Below, in pieces: positions 9,379-19,900 of a stretch of DNA of 64,000 bases. How positions within the stretch are numbered: the first letter of the stretch is position 1; each line of letters starts with the position of its first letter. The position numbers and the translations under genes were made by a program. Below the pieces are notes generated by a model. That model searched no databases, was not told the origin of the DNA, and saw only the letters and a list, made by a program, of their open reading frames with translations. This stretch comes from Microcoleus vaginatus PCC 9802 (lineage in GTDB: Bacteria > Cyanobacteriota > Cyanobacteriia > Cyanobacteriales > Microcoleaceae): contig CP031740.1 in assembly GCA_022701275.1 (NCBI GenBank), positions 1,375,001 to 1,439,000 of the forward strand, read 5' to 3'.

Positions 9379-10910
9379 TTAAAAACCTTTGAAGCGCTTG
9401 CTTTGTAGGATCGATCGCCTGGTAAAGTCACATTTGGGATATTCAGGGTCCTGTTGGTTGAATTCCGGACAAATTTCTTGGTATATAGCTATTTTTTTAT
9501 TGTCGGAAATAGAGTTAGGGAAATTTGCGTTTTGGTTCTTGACTACTGCTGCGAATTCCGGATATAGTTCGTCTTGCTCGACTCGCGGCTGGTCGTAGAA
9601 AGCTTTGATGGCTGGTAGCGATCGCCGGGGTGGCGTACCGCTATCTAAATCTTCGCTAAAAGCAATCCAGAGTTTGGTATCAACGCTGCTCATGTAGTCG
9701 ATAAACTTGACAGCATTAGCCTGACAATCTTGATTGTTACATCGAGAAGAATTCACAGCTAAAGTATCAGCAAAAACCAATGGTTTAAGTTCCTGACCAT
9801 AGGGAGCTGGTGTTGCAAAAAGAGGTAGCTTTTGGGTATCGGACAAGCGGATATAGAAAGACTTTTCCGAAAAGCCAATAAAGCTGCTGACCCCTGCTAA
9901 AAAGTCCTGGTATCCCGCGTTGGGATCTTGATTATAGTAGTTGTTGACACAGCTATTTGTACCATTGACTGCACATTCCGAAGACATTTCTACTAAAGTG
10001 TTCATTACCTGCGGAACGAGCGGTTTTTCCAAAGCTTCTGTCACTTGCTCAAACCCCAACAAGTCTGTATAGCCATCCAAATAAAAGCCGATCGCATTCC
10101 AGTCACTGTTAAAATTGGCAATTAATCGCGGTTTGACGGGTGGTTTGTGAGATAAATAATTAATTAATCCCGGCACTGATTTAACTTGCAAAATATCCCG
10201 GTCTCGCCCGAATAAAAAATATGAGCACAGCCAAGTAGGAAAACCGTAGAGTTAATTGTTGTAAGTTGATGCTTGTAGACCTACTTGCCAAAACTTGGAA
10301 GTTGATATTGCTTGGGAAGCTGGAAGAATCAAATGGTTATCCACTGCATCACCTAACATTAAGGTATCAAGTTCAACTAAATCCAATCCATTTTTACCCA
10401 GAATATTCGGTAAATTGCTGTAGGTATAGGTGTCATATTCTAAATCTTGAGTCATTACTGCATTGAGCAAAACCTGGGGATTTTTTTGTTGAAACTCATT
10501 AACAATCCGCTGTACCATCGGCTGAAAATTTGCTTCTGGTGTTGTCGGTAAATAGGGGTACAACAATACCGATAAAGTCTGCTGGGCTTGATCGGTGAAA
10601 CATAAATAGCGATCCGGACTATTGGGGGTGACGTTCAGATTGTCAACATTGTATGCCGTACACTCCACGCGATCGACGTTTGCGTCGAGCAATCCTGTGG
10701 GTTGAGTGCAAGAGTTTGGCCGGAGGAGAGCAATATCCTCTGCATATTTTGCTTAACTGTGTTGCGAATACCACCAGAAGCATCACAAGTAATTGACTGG
10801 TTAGTAGAATTGTGAACGGAAATCTGACCTGCATTAGCAACTCCGGGAAACAGAGTTATTACTGCGATAGTTAATAAGATTGACAGTAGTCGAAAGAGGC
10901 TGTTTGTCAT
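9379..10910 (-). pseudogene. Thiaminase I-like secreted protein gene, broken by one frameshift and one nonsense codon
   Basis: Three pieces read as one gene. The 5' part (from 10910) has a signal peptide ending VANA. A one-base loss in a C-run (plus strand G-run 10699-10701) shifts the frame into a part containing LLYPYLP and GLDLVELD. An in-frame TAA at 10252-10254 (one step from CAA) then interrupts LQASTYNN-stop-LYGFPTWLCSYF. The rest contains FIGFSEKS and LVFADTLAVNSS. The order of these motifs matches thiaminase I (thiamine pyridinylase), including the Cys in the YG-P-LC segment that is the catalytic residue of that family. Assignment is by eye. Either it is a real pseudogene or, less likely, the two lesions are assembly errors. 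Confidence 0.65.
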
Positions 10911-11073
10911 TAATTTATAGAGTAGAATAGATCTTTAATTACTAATGCGGTAGAGCCAGCGTTTTATAAAAATTTATTCATATTTTTATCTCAAACACAG
11001 CAGATGATACTAAATATCTTTTTTTAGAAGAGCAGCGATGGGTGAATAAAGCAAGAAGGAAAACAAACGAAAC

Positions 11074-13200
11074 TTAATCCTTTTTCTTGAGAACAAGCAA
11101 TGTAATGTCATCAAATACCTTTTGTTCTCCAATAAATTGTCGCAAATCATCAATGGCAGCTTCCTTAATTTGTTCGGCGCTCAAATGCCAGTTTTGAGAA
11201 ACCACTTCACAGAGTCTTTCGATACCGTAGAATTTTTTATGTATGTTTCTAGCTTCGGGGATGCCGTCAGTATAAAGCACCACCCCGTCCCCAGGTTCTA
11301 ATTCTACTAAAATATGGCTAATCCAATCGGAAATATCCTCATCTAACCCGAGCGGAAATCCTAAATTTATGGTGTCTATCCGCTGTATTTGACCACCTTT
11401 CCTAACCACAAGAGTTTCCTCATGTTGACCGCTGATACTAATTGTGCGATCCGCATAGTTGAGCAAAGCTAGTGTCATATTTTTGTCGGAATTCATGCGC
11501 TGGACATTTTTATAAAGAGTGCGGTTGAGGGTATCCAAAAAACGCACCGGGTTGGATTCTTGCATTTCCTGAAGAGTGCGGACAGCAGCTTGAGTCATCA
11601 CCATCAAAATGCCGCTTTCTAATCCGTGCCCGGTGACATCACCAATGCAAATCGTGACAACCCCGTTAGTACAAAGTACGTCGTAGTAATCACCGCCTAC
11701 TTCCGAGGCTGGCTCCATAAATCCGGCAATATCTAAATCTTCAATGGCTGCAAGTTCAGCAGGTTTTGGCAGAATCAACTGCTGCATGTGTTTGAGCATA
11801 TCGAGCTCGGAGCTCATGCGGAGGTTTTCCGCTTTCAGACGCTGGTTGAGAGCAGCAATTTGTTTAGTGGCTGTGGCGAGTTCAGAGGTACGTTCTTTGA
11901 CTTTATCTTCTAGCGTTTCAAAGGATTCTTGCAGTTGTCTCGCCATGCTGTTAAAGGAATTTGTTAAGGTTTCAATTTCCAAAATCCGGCTGGAATCAAC
12001 GTTCTGGTTGAGAGCACCACCTGCTAGATATTCTGAAGCTTGAGCAATTTGATTCAAAGGGCGAGTAATCCAGCTAGCGGTGAAGATACCCACTCCGACA
12101 GAGACAATGAGAGCCACAATACACAGCCAAATGGTCTGGCGAGTGTTAGCATAAATTTGCGCCATAAAGTCCACTTCAGGAACTACTACTACACTCAGCC
12201 AATTGAGGCCGTACTTGTCAGTTAGCGGAGAAACTTGGATAAATTGCCGCTCACCGTTCAGCTTAAAGTCAAGTTGAACAGTTTGATTGATGTCTTCCAA
12301 ATGCTTAAAGCGATCGAGCAGATAAACCACACTTTGACGCATCAGCGGGTTGCTGCTTTCCTGTGCTTTTATCCGCTTTGTATCTTTGCCTGTTCCAACC
12401 GAAAGAGGCTGTTCTTTAACCGAGGTTGCTATTAATTCACCCTGGGGTTCAATGATAAATACTTGACCGGAATTACCCACCCTTAAGGTTTGCAGGAAGT
12501 GGCGAATTTGATCTAGTCCCATCTGGCAAGTCAGGACGCCAATTAGTTTGCCCTTGGCATCGTAATAGGGTATACTCGCATTAATTTGCAGCGTACCGTA
12601 GCCAAAATTAATATAAACTTCACTCCAAGCTGCCTGTTTCTTCTCAACAACAACTCTGTAAAAAGGGCGCGTGCGAACGTCATAATTGGGCGTGGTTTTG
12701 TCAATTTTTGTCGGGTTTCCATCAGCGTCCAGGTTGTAAAATATCAAGTCGCCACTCCCGGGACTCAGTTGCTGGGCAAGCTGAGGTTGTTCAAGCCCAA
12801 CCAGCCGATTTACCCAACCCACACGCAGATACTGACCTTTTTCGTTGGCAATTCCCGCGTAACCGATCGAATTAAATTGCAGAACTTGTTTCCAAAAATA
12901 GGGTCGAGCTTGCTCCAAATCGTCAAAGTTCAACACCCCCAGACGTAAAGCATCCTGATTGATCTGATTCACGAGTGGCGGATCTTCCAGATAGGTTTGG
13001 ACACGTTCGTAAACTCTCGCACTCACTTCCTGCCGCAACTGATTAACAATATCGTTGACTATCTGCTCTCCGTTTCTGTAAGAGAGATAGCCAACGCAGC
13101 CAACAGCAGCCAAAATTTGGAGTACAAAGGGAACTACCAAGACATTGCGGAGACGGAATTTGCCCGATCTGGAGACGATCGCACTTTTTTCTGAAACCAT
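11074..13200 (-). CDS. Membrane sensor phosphatase: Cache - HAMP - coiled coil - PP2C (SpoIIE)
   Basis: 708 residues from the ATG at 13200, which has GGGAG 11 bases upstream; a GTG at 13212 is the alternative. One membrane segment near residues 20-40, a periplasmic double-Cache-like domain to about 330, a second membrane segment, HAMP, coiled coil, then a PP2C/SpoIIE domain with EVGGDYYDVL, GDVTGHGLESG, DGIPEA and FDDITLLVLK. The PP2C part and the preceding linker are nearly identical in protein and DNA to the end of the gene at 3675, pointing to a recent duplication or gene conversion. It probably senses a small extracellular ligand and dephosphorylates a STAS-type antagonist; ligand and substrate are unknown. 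Confidence 0.88.
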   Translation of the reverse strand: MVSEKSAIVSRSGKFRLRNVLVVPFVLQILAAVGCVGYLSYRNGEQIVNDIVNQLRQEVSARVYERVQTYLEDPPLVNQINQDALRLGVLNFDDLEQARPYFWKQVLQFNSIGYAGIANEKGQYLRVGWVNRLVGLEQPQLAQQLSPGSGDLIFYNLDADGNPTKIDKTTPNYDVRTRPFYRVVVEKKQAAWSEVYINFGYGTLQINASIPYYDAKGKLIGVLTCQMGLDQIRHFLQTLRVGNSGQVFIIEPQGELIATSVKEQPLSVGTGKDTKRIKAQESSNPLMRQSVVYLLDRFKHLEDINQTVQLDFKLNGERQFIQVSPLTDKYGLNWLSVVVVPEVDFMAQIYANTRQTIWLCIVALIVSVGVGIFTASWITRPLNQIAQASEYLAGGALNQNVDSSRILEIETLTNSFNSMARQLQESFETLEDKVKERTSELATATKQIAALNQRLKAENLRMSSELDMLKHMQQLILPKPAELAAIEDLDIAGFMEPASEVGGDYYDVLCTNGVVTICIGDVTGHGLESGILMVMTQAAVRTLQEMQESNPVRFLDTLNRTLYKNVQRMNSDKNMTLALLNYADRTISISGQHEETLVVRKGGQIQRIDTINLGFPLGLDEDISDWISHILVELEPGDGVVLYTDGIPEARNIHKKFYGIERLCEVVSQNWHLSAEQIKEAAIDDLRQFIGEQKVFDDITLLVLKKKD

Positions 13201-13260
13201 TGTTAAAAACACTCCCAGCGGGCAGTTTACAGTAGGTTGATTAACTTTTCAAATGCTGCC

Positions 13261-13595
13261 CTAAATCGGAATAACGACGCCGCGAACATCTTTGGCAGCT
13301 TCCAAACCAAAAAAGTAAATTACTTGAGCTAGAGATTCAGGTTTCACCCATTAGTGAGCCTTTTCCGAACCCATTAACGATGGATTTGTCGGAGTATCAA
13401 TCACACGAGGGAGGACAGTATTAGCAGTGATATTAGTACCTTTTGTTTCATCTGCGATCGCCTTTGTGAGCGCCACCACTCCAGCTTTAGCAGCAAAGTA
13501 AGCCACCCCTTGTCCAATCGGCTGTCCGCCGCCACGCGAAGCGACAGTCACAATTCCCCCATTTTACCCGTCAAAAATACTTGTTTGCTTTTCAT
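13261..13595 (-). pseudogene. Short-chain dehydrogenase/reductase remnant
   Basis: A start MKSKQVFLTGK (the usual SDR beginning before the glycine motif) jumps, out of frame, into GIVTVASRGG and the active-site segment YFAAK of the YxxxK type. It then runs to an in-frame TAA after MGSEKAH and resumes as WVKPESLAQ through KDVRGVVIPI to a final stop. About 110 codons between the nucleotide-binding start and the active site are missing. It cannot make a working enzyme. Confidence 0.75.
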
Positions 13596-13864
13596 GATTT
13601 ATAAGTAAGTAGGTACAAATAAATATAACATGGGGAGACGGCGGGTTTTGCAGTAGTAAACTCGCTGCTGCTATAGATTCTAACTAAACGCGCCCCTACA
13701 ATTTCCGATTTTCTATTCAGATTTTTTCCGATGACCTATTTACCTTTTTGGATAGATTAAGAGCAACTGACAATGTTATCATATCCACAACTGAACAAAC
13801 ATTAACCAATCTGCGAGCATCAGCCTGCATCAGCGGTTAAAATAAAAAAAAATACCAAACAAAA

Positions 13865-14224
13865 ATGCAAATTACTCAATCCCTGCACAGCGCCATACTC
13901 ATCTCCAACCTGGAAAAATCCCAACACTTTTACAGCACCGTACTAAGACTGCAAAAAATCGATCGAGACTTAAAATTTCCCGGAATCTGGTATCAAATCG
14001 GCGACTTCCAGCTCCACTTAATTTTAGGTGCAACAATTATCCCAGATGCCGTGGACCATGCCAAATGGGGACGCAACCGACATCTAGCATTTTCTGTTGC
14101 TAACTTAGAGGCAGCCAAACAGCAGTTAATCGCTCACAATTGCCCGTTCCAAATGAGCGCGTCAGGTCGATCGGCATTATTTACCCAAGATCCCGACGGC
14201 AACATCATCGAACTCAGTGAGTAA
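13865..14224 (+). CDS. VOC (glyoxalase/dioxygenase superfamily) protein
   Basis: 119 residues, one VOC module pair. Typical features are the N-terminal SLHSAILISNLEKSQHFY, a central HLAFSVANLEAAKQQL and the C-terminal TQDPDGNIIELSE, whose Glu is usually a metal ligand. Substrate cannot be read from the sequence; relatives include glyoxalases, dioxygenases and fosfomycin-resistance-type enzymes. It ends 3 bp before the recombinase-like gene, so the two are probably co-transcribed, an unexplained pairing. Confidence 0.82.
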   Translation: MQITQSLHSAILISNLEKSQHFYSTVLRLQKIDRDLKFPGIWYQIGDFQLHLILGATIIPDAVDHAKWGRNRHLAFSVANLEAAKQQLIAHNCPFQMSASGRSALFTQDPDGNIIELSE

Positions 14225-14227
14225 CAG

Positions 14228-15508
14228 ATGAAAATCATCGCTTATTCTTACACCGAACCGCTACTGGAAGCAGCACCCGCACCGGAAATTTGGGGTCAAG
14301 AAGTCGATCGCACCTATCAAGACTTAGGGGGGCGGCAACAACTTCAGCAACTCCTCAAAGACTGCCAAAGAGAACCAGTCAAATACTTATTAATTCAGCG
14401 GTTTGAAGAACTAGGCGACACATTGCAGCAAGTGTGTTCGCACCTCGCCCAACTCGAAAACCTCGGCGTCGAAATCATCGTACAAGCAGAAACAGAACCG
14501 CGAAACCGCAAAAACTTGCTGCAAATACTCGCAGAAATCCAGCGCAGCCAACACAGCCGGAGTATTCGCAAAGGACACGCGCGCAACCGCATCAAATCCC
14601 GCATTCCACCGGGTAAGGCTCCTTACGGCTACCGGCGCGGCAAAGATTGTTATACGATCGATAAAACCACCGCCCCCACCGTCAAAGACTTTTTTGAACA
14701 CTTTTTAATTTACGGTTCCTTGCGAGGTTCCGTGCGGTATTTAGCCAAGAAATACAACAAAAAAATTTCTGTAAGTACCGGCCGCCGCTGGCTGACAAAC
14801 CCCGCTTACCGAGGCGATTTGGAATATCAAAACGGCAAAGTAATTTCTAACACCCACGTCCCGATTATTTCCCGAGAAGAAGCCGCCCAAATAGACAGAT
14901 TGCTGCGCCGCAACCGCTGCCTTTCTCCTCGCAGCGCTAGCGCCCCACGTTCCCTCGCAGGTTTAGCAATTTGTGCAGAATGCAAATCGCCCATGACAGT
15001 TGCCAAAGTCACCTCCTACCGCAAAGAAAAAGAATACCTTTATTTGCGACCGATTACCTGTCCAAAACAGCCTAAATGTAGCGGCCTTTCCTACGATGAA
15101 GTATTGCAATTAACCATCGCCGGTATTTGTCGGGATTTACCCGATGCTGTTGCTGGCTTGCAAATGCCGAATATGAATGGAATTAAAGCAGGAATTGTCA
15201 GGGCGATCGCATCAAAACAAGAAATCCTAGAGCAACTTCCCGCCCTAATTGACAGCGGCATTTTAGACACGGAAACGGCAGAGTTTAGAGCCTACAAAAT
15301 CCGCACCGAAATTGCCGAACTGCAAAGCAAATTAGCGCAACTACCCCCAGTAAATTTGCGAGAAACTGCCCAAACAGTTTCCCTTCCCCAATTTTGGCTC
15401 GATTTATCAGAATCAGAACGCAGGTTTTACTTTCGAGAATTTATCGATCGCATTGAAATCGTCCGGGAAAATACAACTTGGAAACTGCAAATTATTTTCA
15501 TTTTTTAA
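14228..15508 (+). CDS. Large serine recombinase homologue (XisF-like), apparently catalytically degenerate
   Basis: 426 residues. The segment from about 105 onward (RSIRKGHARNRIKSRIPPGKAPYGYRR) and the following Recombinase domain (NPAYRGDLEYQNGK) are typical of large serine recombinases. A zinc-ribbon-like region has CAEC and CPKQPKCSG, followed by a coiled-coil tail. The N-terminus reads MKIIAYSYTEPLLE where active enzymes have an Y-x-R-x-S core, so the nucleophilic serine is not in the expected place. The usual DRLxR helix reads RFEELGDTL. It may be a DNA-binding protein derived from a recombinase. No att sites or element boundaries were seen nearby. Confidence 0.75.
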   Translation: MKIIAYSYTEPLLEAAPAPEIWGQEVDRTYQDLGGRQQLQQLLKDCQREPVKYLLIQRFEELGDTLQQVCSHLAQLENLGVEIIVQAETEPRNRKNLLQILAEIQRSQHSRSIRKGHARNRIKSRIPPGKAPYGYRRGKDCYTIDKTTAPTVKDFFEHFLIYGSLRGSVRYLAKKYNKKISVSTGRRWLTNPAYRGDLEYQNGKVISNTHVPIISREEAAQIDRLLRRNRCLSPRSASAPRSLAGLAICAECKSPMTVAKVTSYRKEKEYLYLRPITCPKQPKCSGLSYDEVLQLTIAGICRDLPDAVAGLQMPNMNGIKAGIVRAIASKQEILEQLPALIDSGILDTETAEFRAYKIRTEIAELQSKLAQLPPVNLRETAQTVSLPQFWLDLSESERRFYFREFIDRIEIVRENTTWKLQIIFIF

Positions 15509-15626
15509 CGATTAGCTCGACCTTCATCCGTAGCTCCTAGGTTAGATCCCCCAATTCTTAAAGAAGTGGAATATTTGGGTACTAGATTAGTTCACTAGGA
15601 GTGGAATTAGTTTTACAAGCATCGGT

Positions 15627-16775
15627 TTAGACCGCTGAATTATCTTTTTTACCTTTTAGCCAATAGGCGCTCATCTCTCCTTTTCCTTTAATCGTGATCG
15701 CACCTCTTTCCTCAAATAAATACCGCTCTTTTAACAGTTCGTAAATAGCCGTAGTAACTTGAATATATCCCGGTAATCCTTGACATTCCATCCGAGAAGC
15801 AACATTAACAGTATCTCCCCACAAGTCATAGATAAATTTTTTAGTGCCAATTACGCCAGCAACTACGGGTCCTGTATGAATGCCAATCCGAATTTGAAAT
15901 GGTTCGCCTCTGTCAGTTTGAAAATCAGCGATCGCTTCCTGCATATCCAAAGCCATATTGGCGATCGCTTCTACATGATCTGCCCTCGGCACAGGCAACC
16001 CCCCCGCTACCATATAAGCATCTCCAATTGTTTTAATTTTTTCCAAACCGTGTTTTTCAGTTAGTTGGTCAAACCTGGAAAAAATCTCGTTCAGTACATT
16101 TACCAATTCTAGAGGTAACATTCTAGCAGCAATAGATGTAAAATCGACAATATCGGCAAAAAGAACTGTTGCTGAATCAAACCTCTGAGCAGGAGAACCC
16201 TCGCCCTTTTTCAAATTTTCAACAATCGCTGCTGGTAAAATATTCAGCAATAAATGATCGGACTTGGTTTGAGCAAGCCGTAAAGCTACCTCCACCCCTT
16301 GTCGGTCTTTAATTTCGTTTTGCAAACGTTCGACAAGTTCTTTGAATTGCTTCGTTTGCTCTTGAAGTAACTGTTGTTGACTTTGAATGGTTAACTGATT
16401 TGCCACTCGTGCCAATACTTCTTTAGCGTGAAAAGGTTTAGTAATATAGTCAACTCCTCCCACATCAAAGGCTTTCACCTTATCTAAAACGTCATCTAAG
16501 GCGCTTAAGAAAATCACGGGAATGGAACTGGTTTTTGGTGAAGCTTTCAACTTTTCACATACCTCATATCCATTCATGTCTGGCATCATCACGTCCAGCA
16601 AAATTAGAGTCGGCGGAAACTCCAGCACTGTCGCGATCGCCCTTTGCCCGTTCAGCACTTTACGAACCTGATACCCTTGTTCGGTCAAGATTGTAGATAA
16701 AAGCCGGACGTTATCGGGCTTATCATCAACTACTAAAATGTTGGCTTGAATGGTAGGATATTGATTGCTGTCCAT
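15627..16775 (-). CDS. Response regulator - class III adenylate cyclase
   Basis: 382 residues from the ATG at 16775 (a GTG at 16787 is possible). The receiver domain covers about 12-130 with phospho-acceptor Asp61 (LILLDVMMPDMNG), DD at 17-18 and Lys in TKPF. A coiled coil leads to a cyclase domain about 205-370 with FADIVDFT, KTIGDAYM and YDLWGDTVNVASRME. The Lys and the Asp before LWGD are the adenine-selecting pair, so ATP is the likely substrate. It lies downstream of the two ethylene-receptor-type kinases on the same strand, 175 bp after the hybrid kinase, and could be a phosphorelay output for one of them; that link is inferred. Confidence 0.88.
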   Translation of the reverse strand: MDSNQYPTIQANILVVDDKPDNVRLLSTILTEQGYQVRKVLNGQRAIATVLEFPPTLILLDVMMPDMNGYEVCEKLKASPKTSSIPVIFLSALDDVLDKVKAFDVGGVDYITKPFHAKEVLARVANQLTIQSQQQLLQEQTKQFKELVERLQNEIKDRQGVEVALRLAQTKSDHLLLNILPAAIVENLKKGEGSPAQRFDSATVLFADIVDFTSIAARMLPLELVNVLNEIFSRFDQLTEKHGLEKIKTIGDAYMVAGGLPVPRADHVEAIANMALDMQEAIADFQTDRGEPFQIRIGIHTGPVVAGVIGTKKFIYDLWGDTVNVASRMECQGLPGYIQVTTAIYELLKERYLFEERGAITIKGKGEMSAYWLKGKKDNSAV

Positions 16776-16950
16776 GCGAGGGCTCACGGTAGTTTTTTAA
16801 GCTCAAAGATATTAACACTTAATAATTCGCTCTCCCTCCAAACGAAACAGTATAAATTTTGATTTTCTCTCCTACAAAGAGAGGGCAGGGAGAGGTTGGG
16901 GGGGGCAAAAGTTAAGTCTTTTTTAAATAGGAGATGCCCCTAAGTAGAGA

Positions 16951-19900
16951 TTAGTTGGAAACTGGTACTCTAATCATCATAAGTGCTGATTGCGCTAGCT
17001 CTATAATATCGTCAAACAGGAAATCGTCCACTAAAGTAGTTAAAACTTGTGCGGCTACAGCAAATTCTCTAGGCAATTCCTCAATCAACTTAAGAATTTT
17101 ATCGTCGCAACATTCATGAGCAGCATGAGATATCTTCTCCACCCACTCAGGAGGCATTTGACCGAGTTGTAACTCAACAGATTGATTGCTAGTCACGCCG
17201 CTAATTTCGCTTTCATTTTCTAGTGGTGCCTCCACAGATTCCTCGTAAAGGTAGCGCACTCCTAAAAGTTCTTCCATCTTCGCAAATAATATCTTTGCCT
17301 CGAAGGGTTTACGCATGAAATCATCGCAGCCTGCTCCTAAAATAGTTTGTCGTTCCTCTTCAAAAGCGCTAGCAGTAAGAGCAACTATTACAGTTTGTTT
17401 TCCGAGAGGATGAGCTTTAATTTTTCTGGTGGCTTCATAGCCATCCATGACAGGCATCTGCATATCCATCCAGATCAGGTGCGGTTGCCAATCCTCCCAT
17501 ACAGCAATCGCTTCTTGACCATCTCTAGCTTCTCGCACGAGGATGCCTAGTGGTGACAATAATCTGTCTATGACTAGGCAGTTATCGGCGCGATCGTCAA
17601 CAACCAAAATCCGGTATTCTGGTTGATTCGGCGCTAAACTAATTACTTTTTTCTGCGGTTTAAGGATTTTAATCTCGCTTGGAGCGGCAAGACTGATTTG
17701 AATATCAAATGCAAACTTACTTCCCAACTCTGGTGTACTGCTGACAGTAATATCTCCTCCCATCATTTGTACAAATTTGCGGCTAATTGGTAAACCTAAT
17801 CCAGTCCCCTGTTGAGATTTTTGACCTGTTTTTGTTTGCTCAAAGGGTTCAAATAACTTATTCATTTCTTCTGCGGCAATGCCAAGGCCCGTATCTTCAA
17901 TTTCAAACTGAAGGCGTAACACTTCCGGGTGAAGGTCATGCGCGTCTACACAATCACAGTGTGCCAAGCTTTCGGACTGATTAAAACCAGTGCACCATCC
18001 GGGTTTTCTTTGTATAGCTGCGGTTTCAACGGCTAAGCTTTCGGAATGTTCACAACCCGCGCCGACAAGTTTTGTTTGTGTGTCCGAAAACTCTGCGGTT
18101 TCAGCCCCCAAACTTTTTTCTACCTTCTTTTTCACTCGCAAAGTAACGCTACCCATCTCTGTAAACTTGATCGCATTTCCTACAAGATTAATCAAAATTT
18201 GCCGCAACTTACCTTCATCTCCACTAACAAAGTCCGGTACACCGTCACCCACTTCAAGATTTAGCTGCAATTTCTTAGATTTAGCTTTTAATCGAAACAT
18301 TTCTTCTAAGGTTTTTAGCAAGCGCATTAAATTAAAACTGCTTTCATTAAGCTGACTTCGGCCGGCTTCAATTTTGGACATTTCCAAAATGTCATTAATC
18401 AGGGCAAGCAAGTGTTCACCGGCGCGATTAATAATTTCTAGGTGCTGTAGGTGTTGATTGTTGAGAGATGAATCGCGCACCATCACCTGACTAAATCCGA
18501 GAATGGCATTCAGGGGAGTCCGCAGTTCGTGGCTCATAGAAGAAAGGAATTCGCTCTTGGCGCGGTTAGCTGTATCAGCAGCTACGACAGCTTTTTGTAA
18601 TGCTGTTTCTGCTAATTTGCGTTCCGCAAGTTCTGTTTTAGCTTGTTCAAAAAGGGTGGATTGCTGAATAGCAATTGTTAGCTGCACGGAAATTTGCTGG
18701 AGAGATTCTATCTCAGAAGAGTTCCAATGCCTTTGACTGCGGCAGTGATGAGCAATGAGTAGCCCCCATAGTTTTTCACCTTGTAAAAGGGGAACGACTA
18801 GGTTAGCTTTAATTTCCAACTCCCTTAGTAAATTAAGGTGGCACTCTGAAATACCTGCCGTATAAATATTGTCGATCGCGCGGACGTGTCCCTGCTCGTA
18901 AACAGAGACGTAGCGTTCTCGAAAACAAGGGTCATTAATGTCAATCCCCAAAATCGGCATCGTACCGACGGCTATCGACTCGACGGCTATAAATCCACTC
19001 CAATCTGGATTAAAGCGGTAAATAACTGTTCTATCAGTTGACAAAAACTGGCGGACTTCTTCCACAGCCATTGCCAGCACTTCTTCTAGGTTAAGAGAGG
19101 AGCGAATTCGCTCTTGAATGGAATTCACTAGCCGCTCCCTTTTTACTTGTTGCTGCAAGGCTATTTCCGCCTGTTTGCGAGCAGTAACATCTACTCCATA
19201 ACCAACGCACTCCACAGGTAGGCCAGCAGCATTTTTGACTAACTTTATCTCGTCGTAAATCCAGCGATAACTGCCGTCTTTGTGCCGTTCGCGGTATTCG
19301 TAAGAAATCGATTCTTTTTCCAAGAGTTTAGCGAATGAAGTAGCAACAATTTCTCTATCTTCTGGGTGAATCAGGCTATGCCAATCAAGGGAACCATCAA
19401 GAAATTCTCGCGCTTCATAACCCATGATTGAAACAATATTATCGCTGACAAATGTTACGTCATAATTTCCCCCTAATTTGCAGCTAAAAATCACCGCCGG
19501 AGTAGTCGCCAGCAAATATTGCAAGCGTTCGGTGACAGAGCGCAAGTTTAACTCAGCTTGTTTGCGATCGCGAGCTTCCATTGCTAAAGCTGCAATCTGT
19601 GCCACATAGCTAGCGAAGCTTTGTTCGTCGAGCGTCCAATTCCTCAGCGTTCCCTGATGTTCTAAACAAATTACACCCGCAATTTGTCCTTGATGGCTAA
19701 TAGGAACATCTAGCATCGACGAGATGTTTAAAGGAATCAAATAAGATTCGCTAAATTCTTGGGTGCGCGGATCGGTTTTGGCATCAACCACTGCGATCGG
19801 CTGTTCTGTATTCAAAGCTTGGAAATAGCTAGGATAGTCAGCAACTTTCAGTTGTGCATCCTTACTGTGTTGATGGGGCGTCAGTTCGTAGAGGTCGGCA

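Noticed and set aside
14228-15508. Integrated element carrying its own recombinase
   Set aside because: No flanking direct repeats, tRNA or phage genes were found and the catalytic residues are missing.
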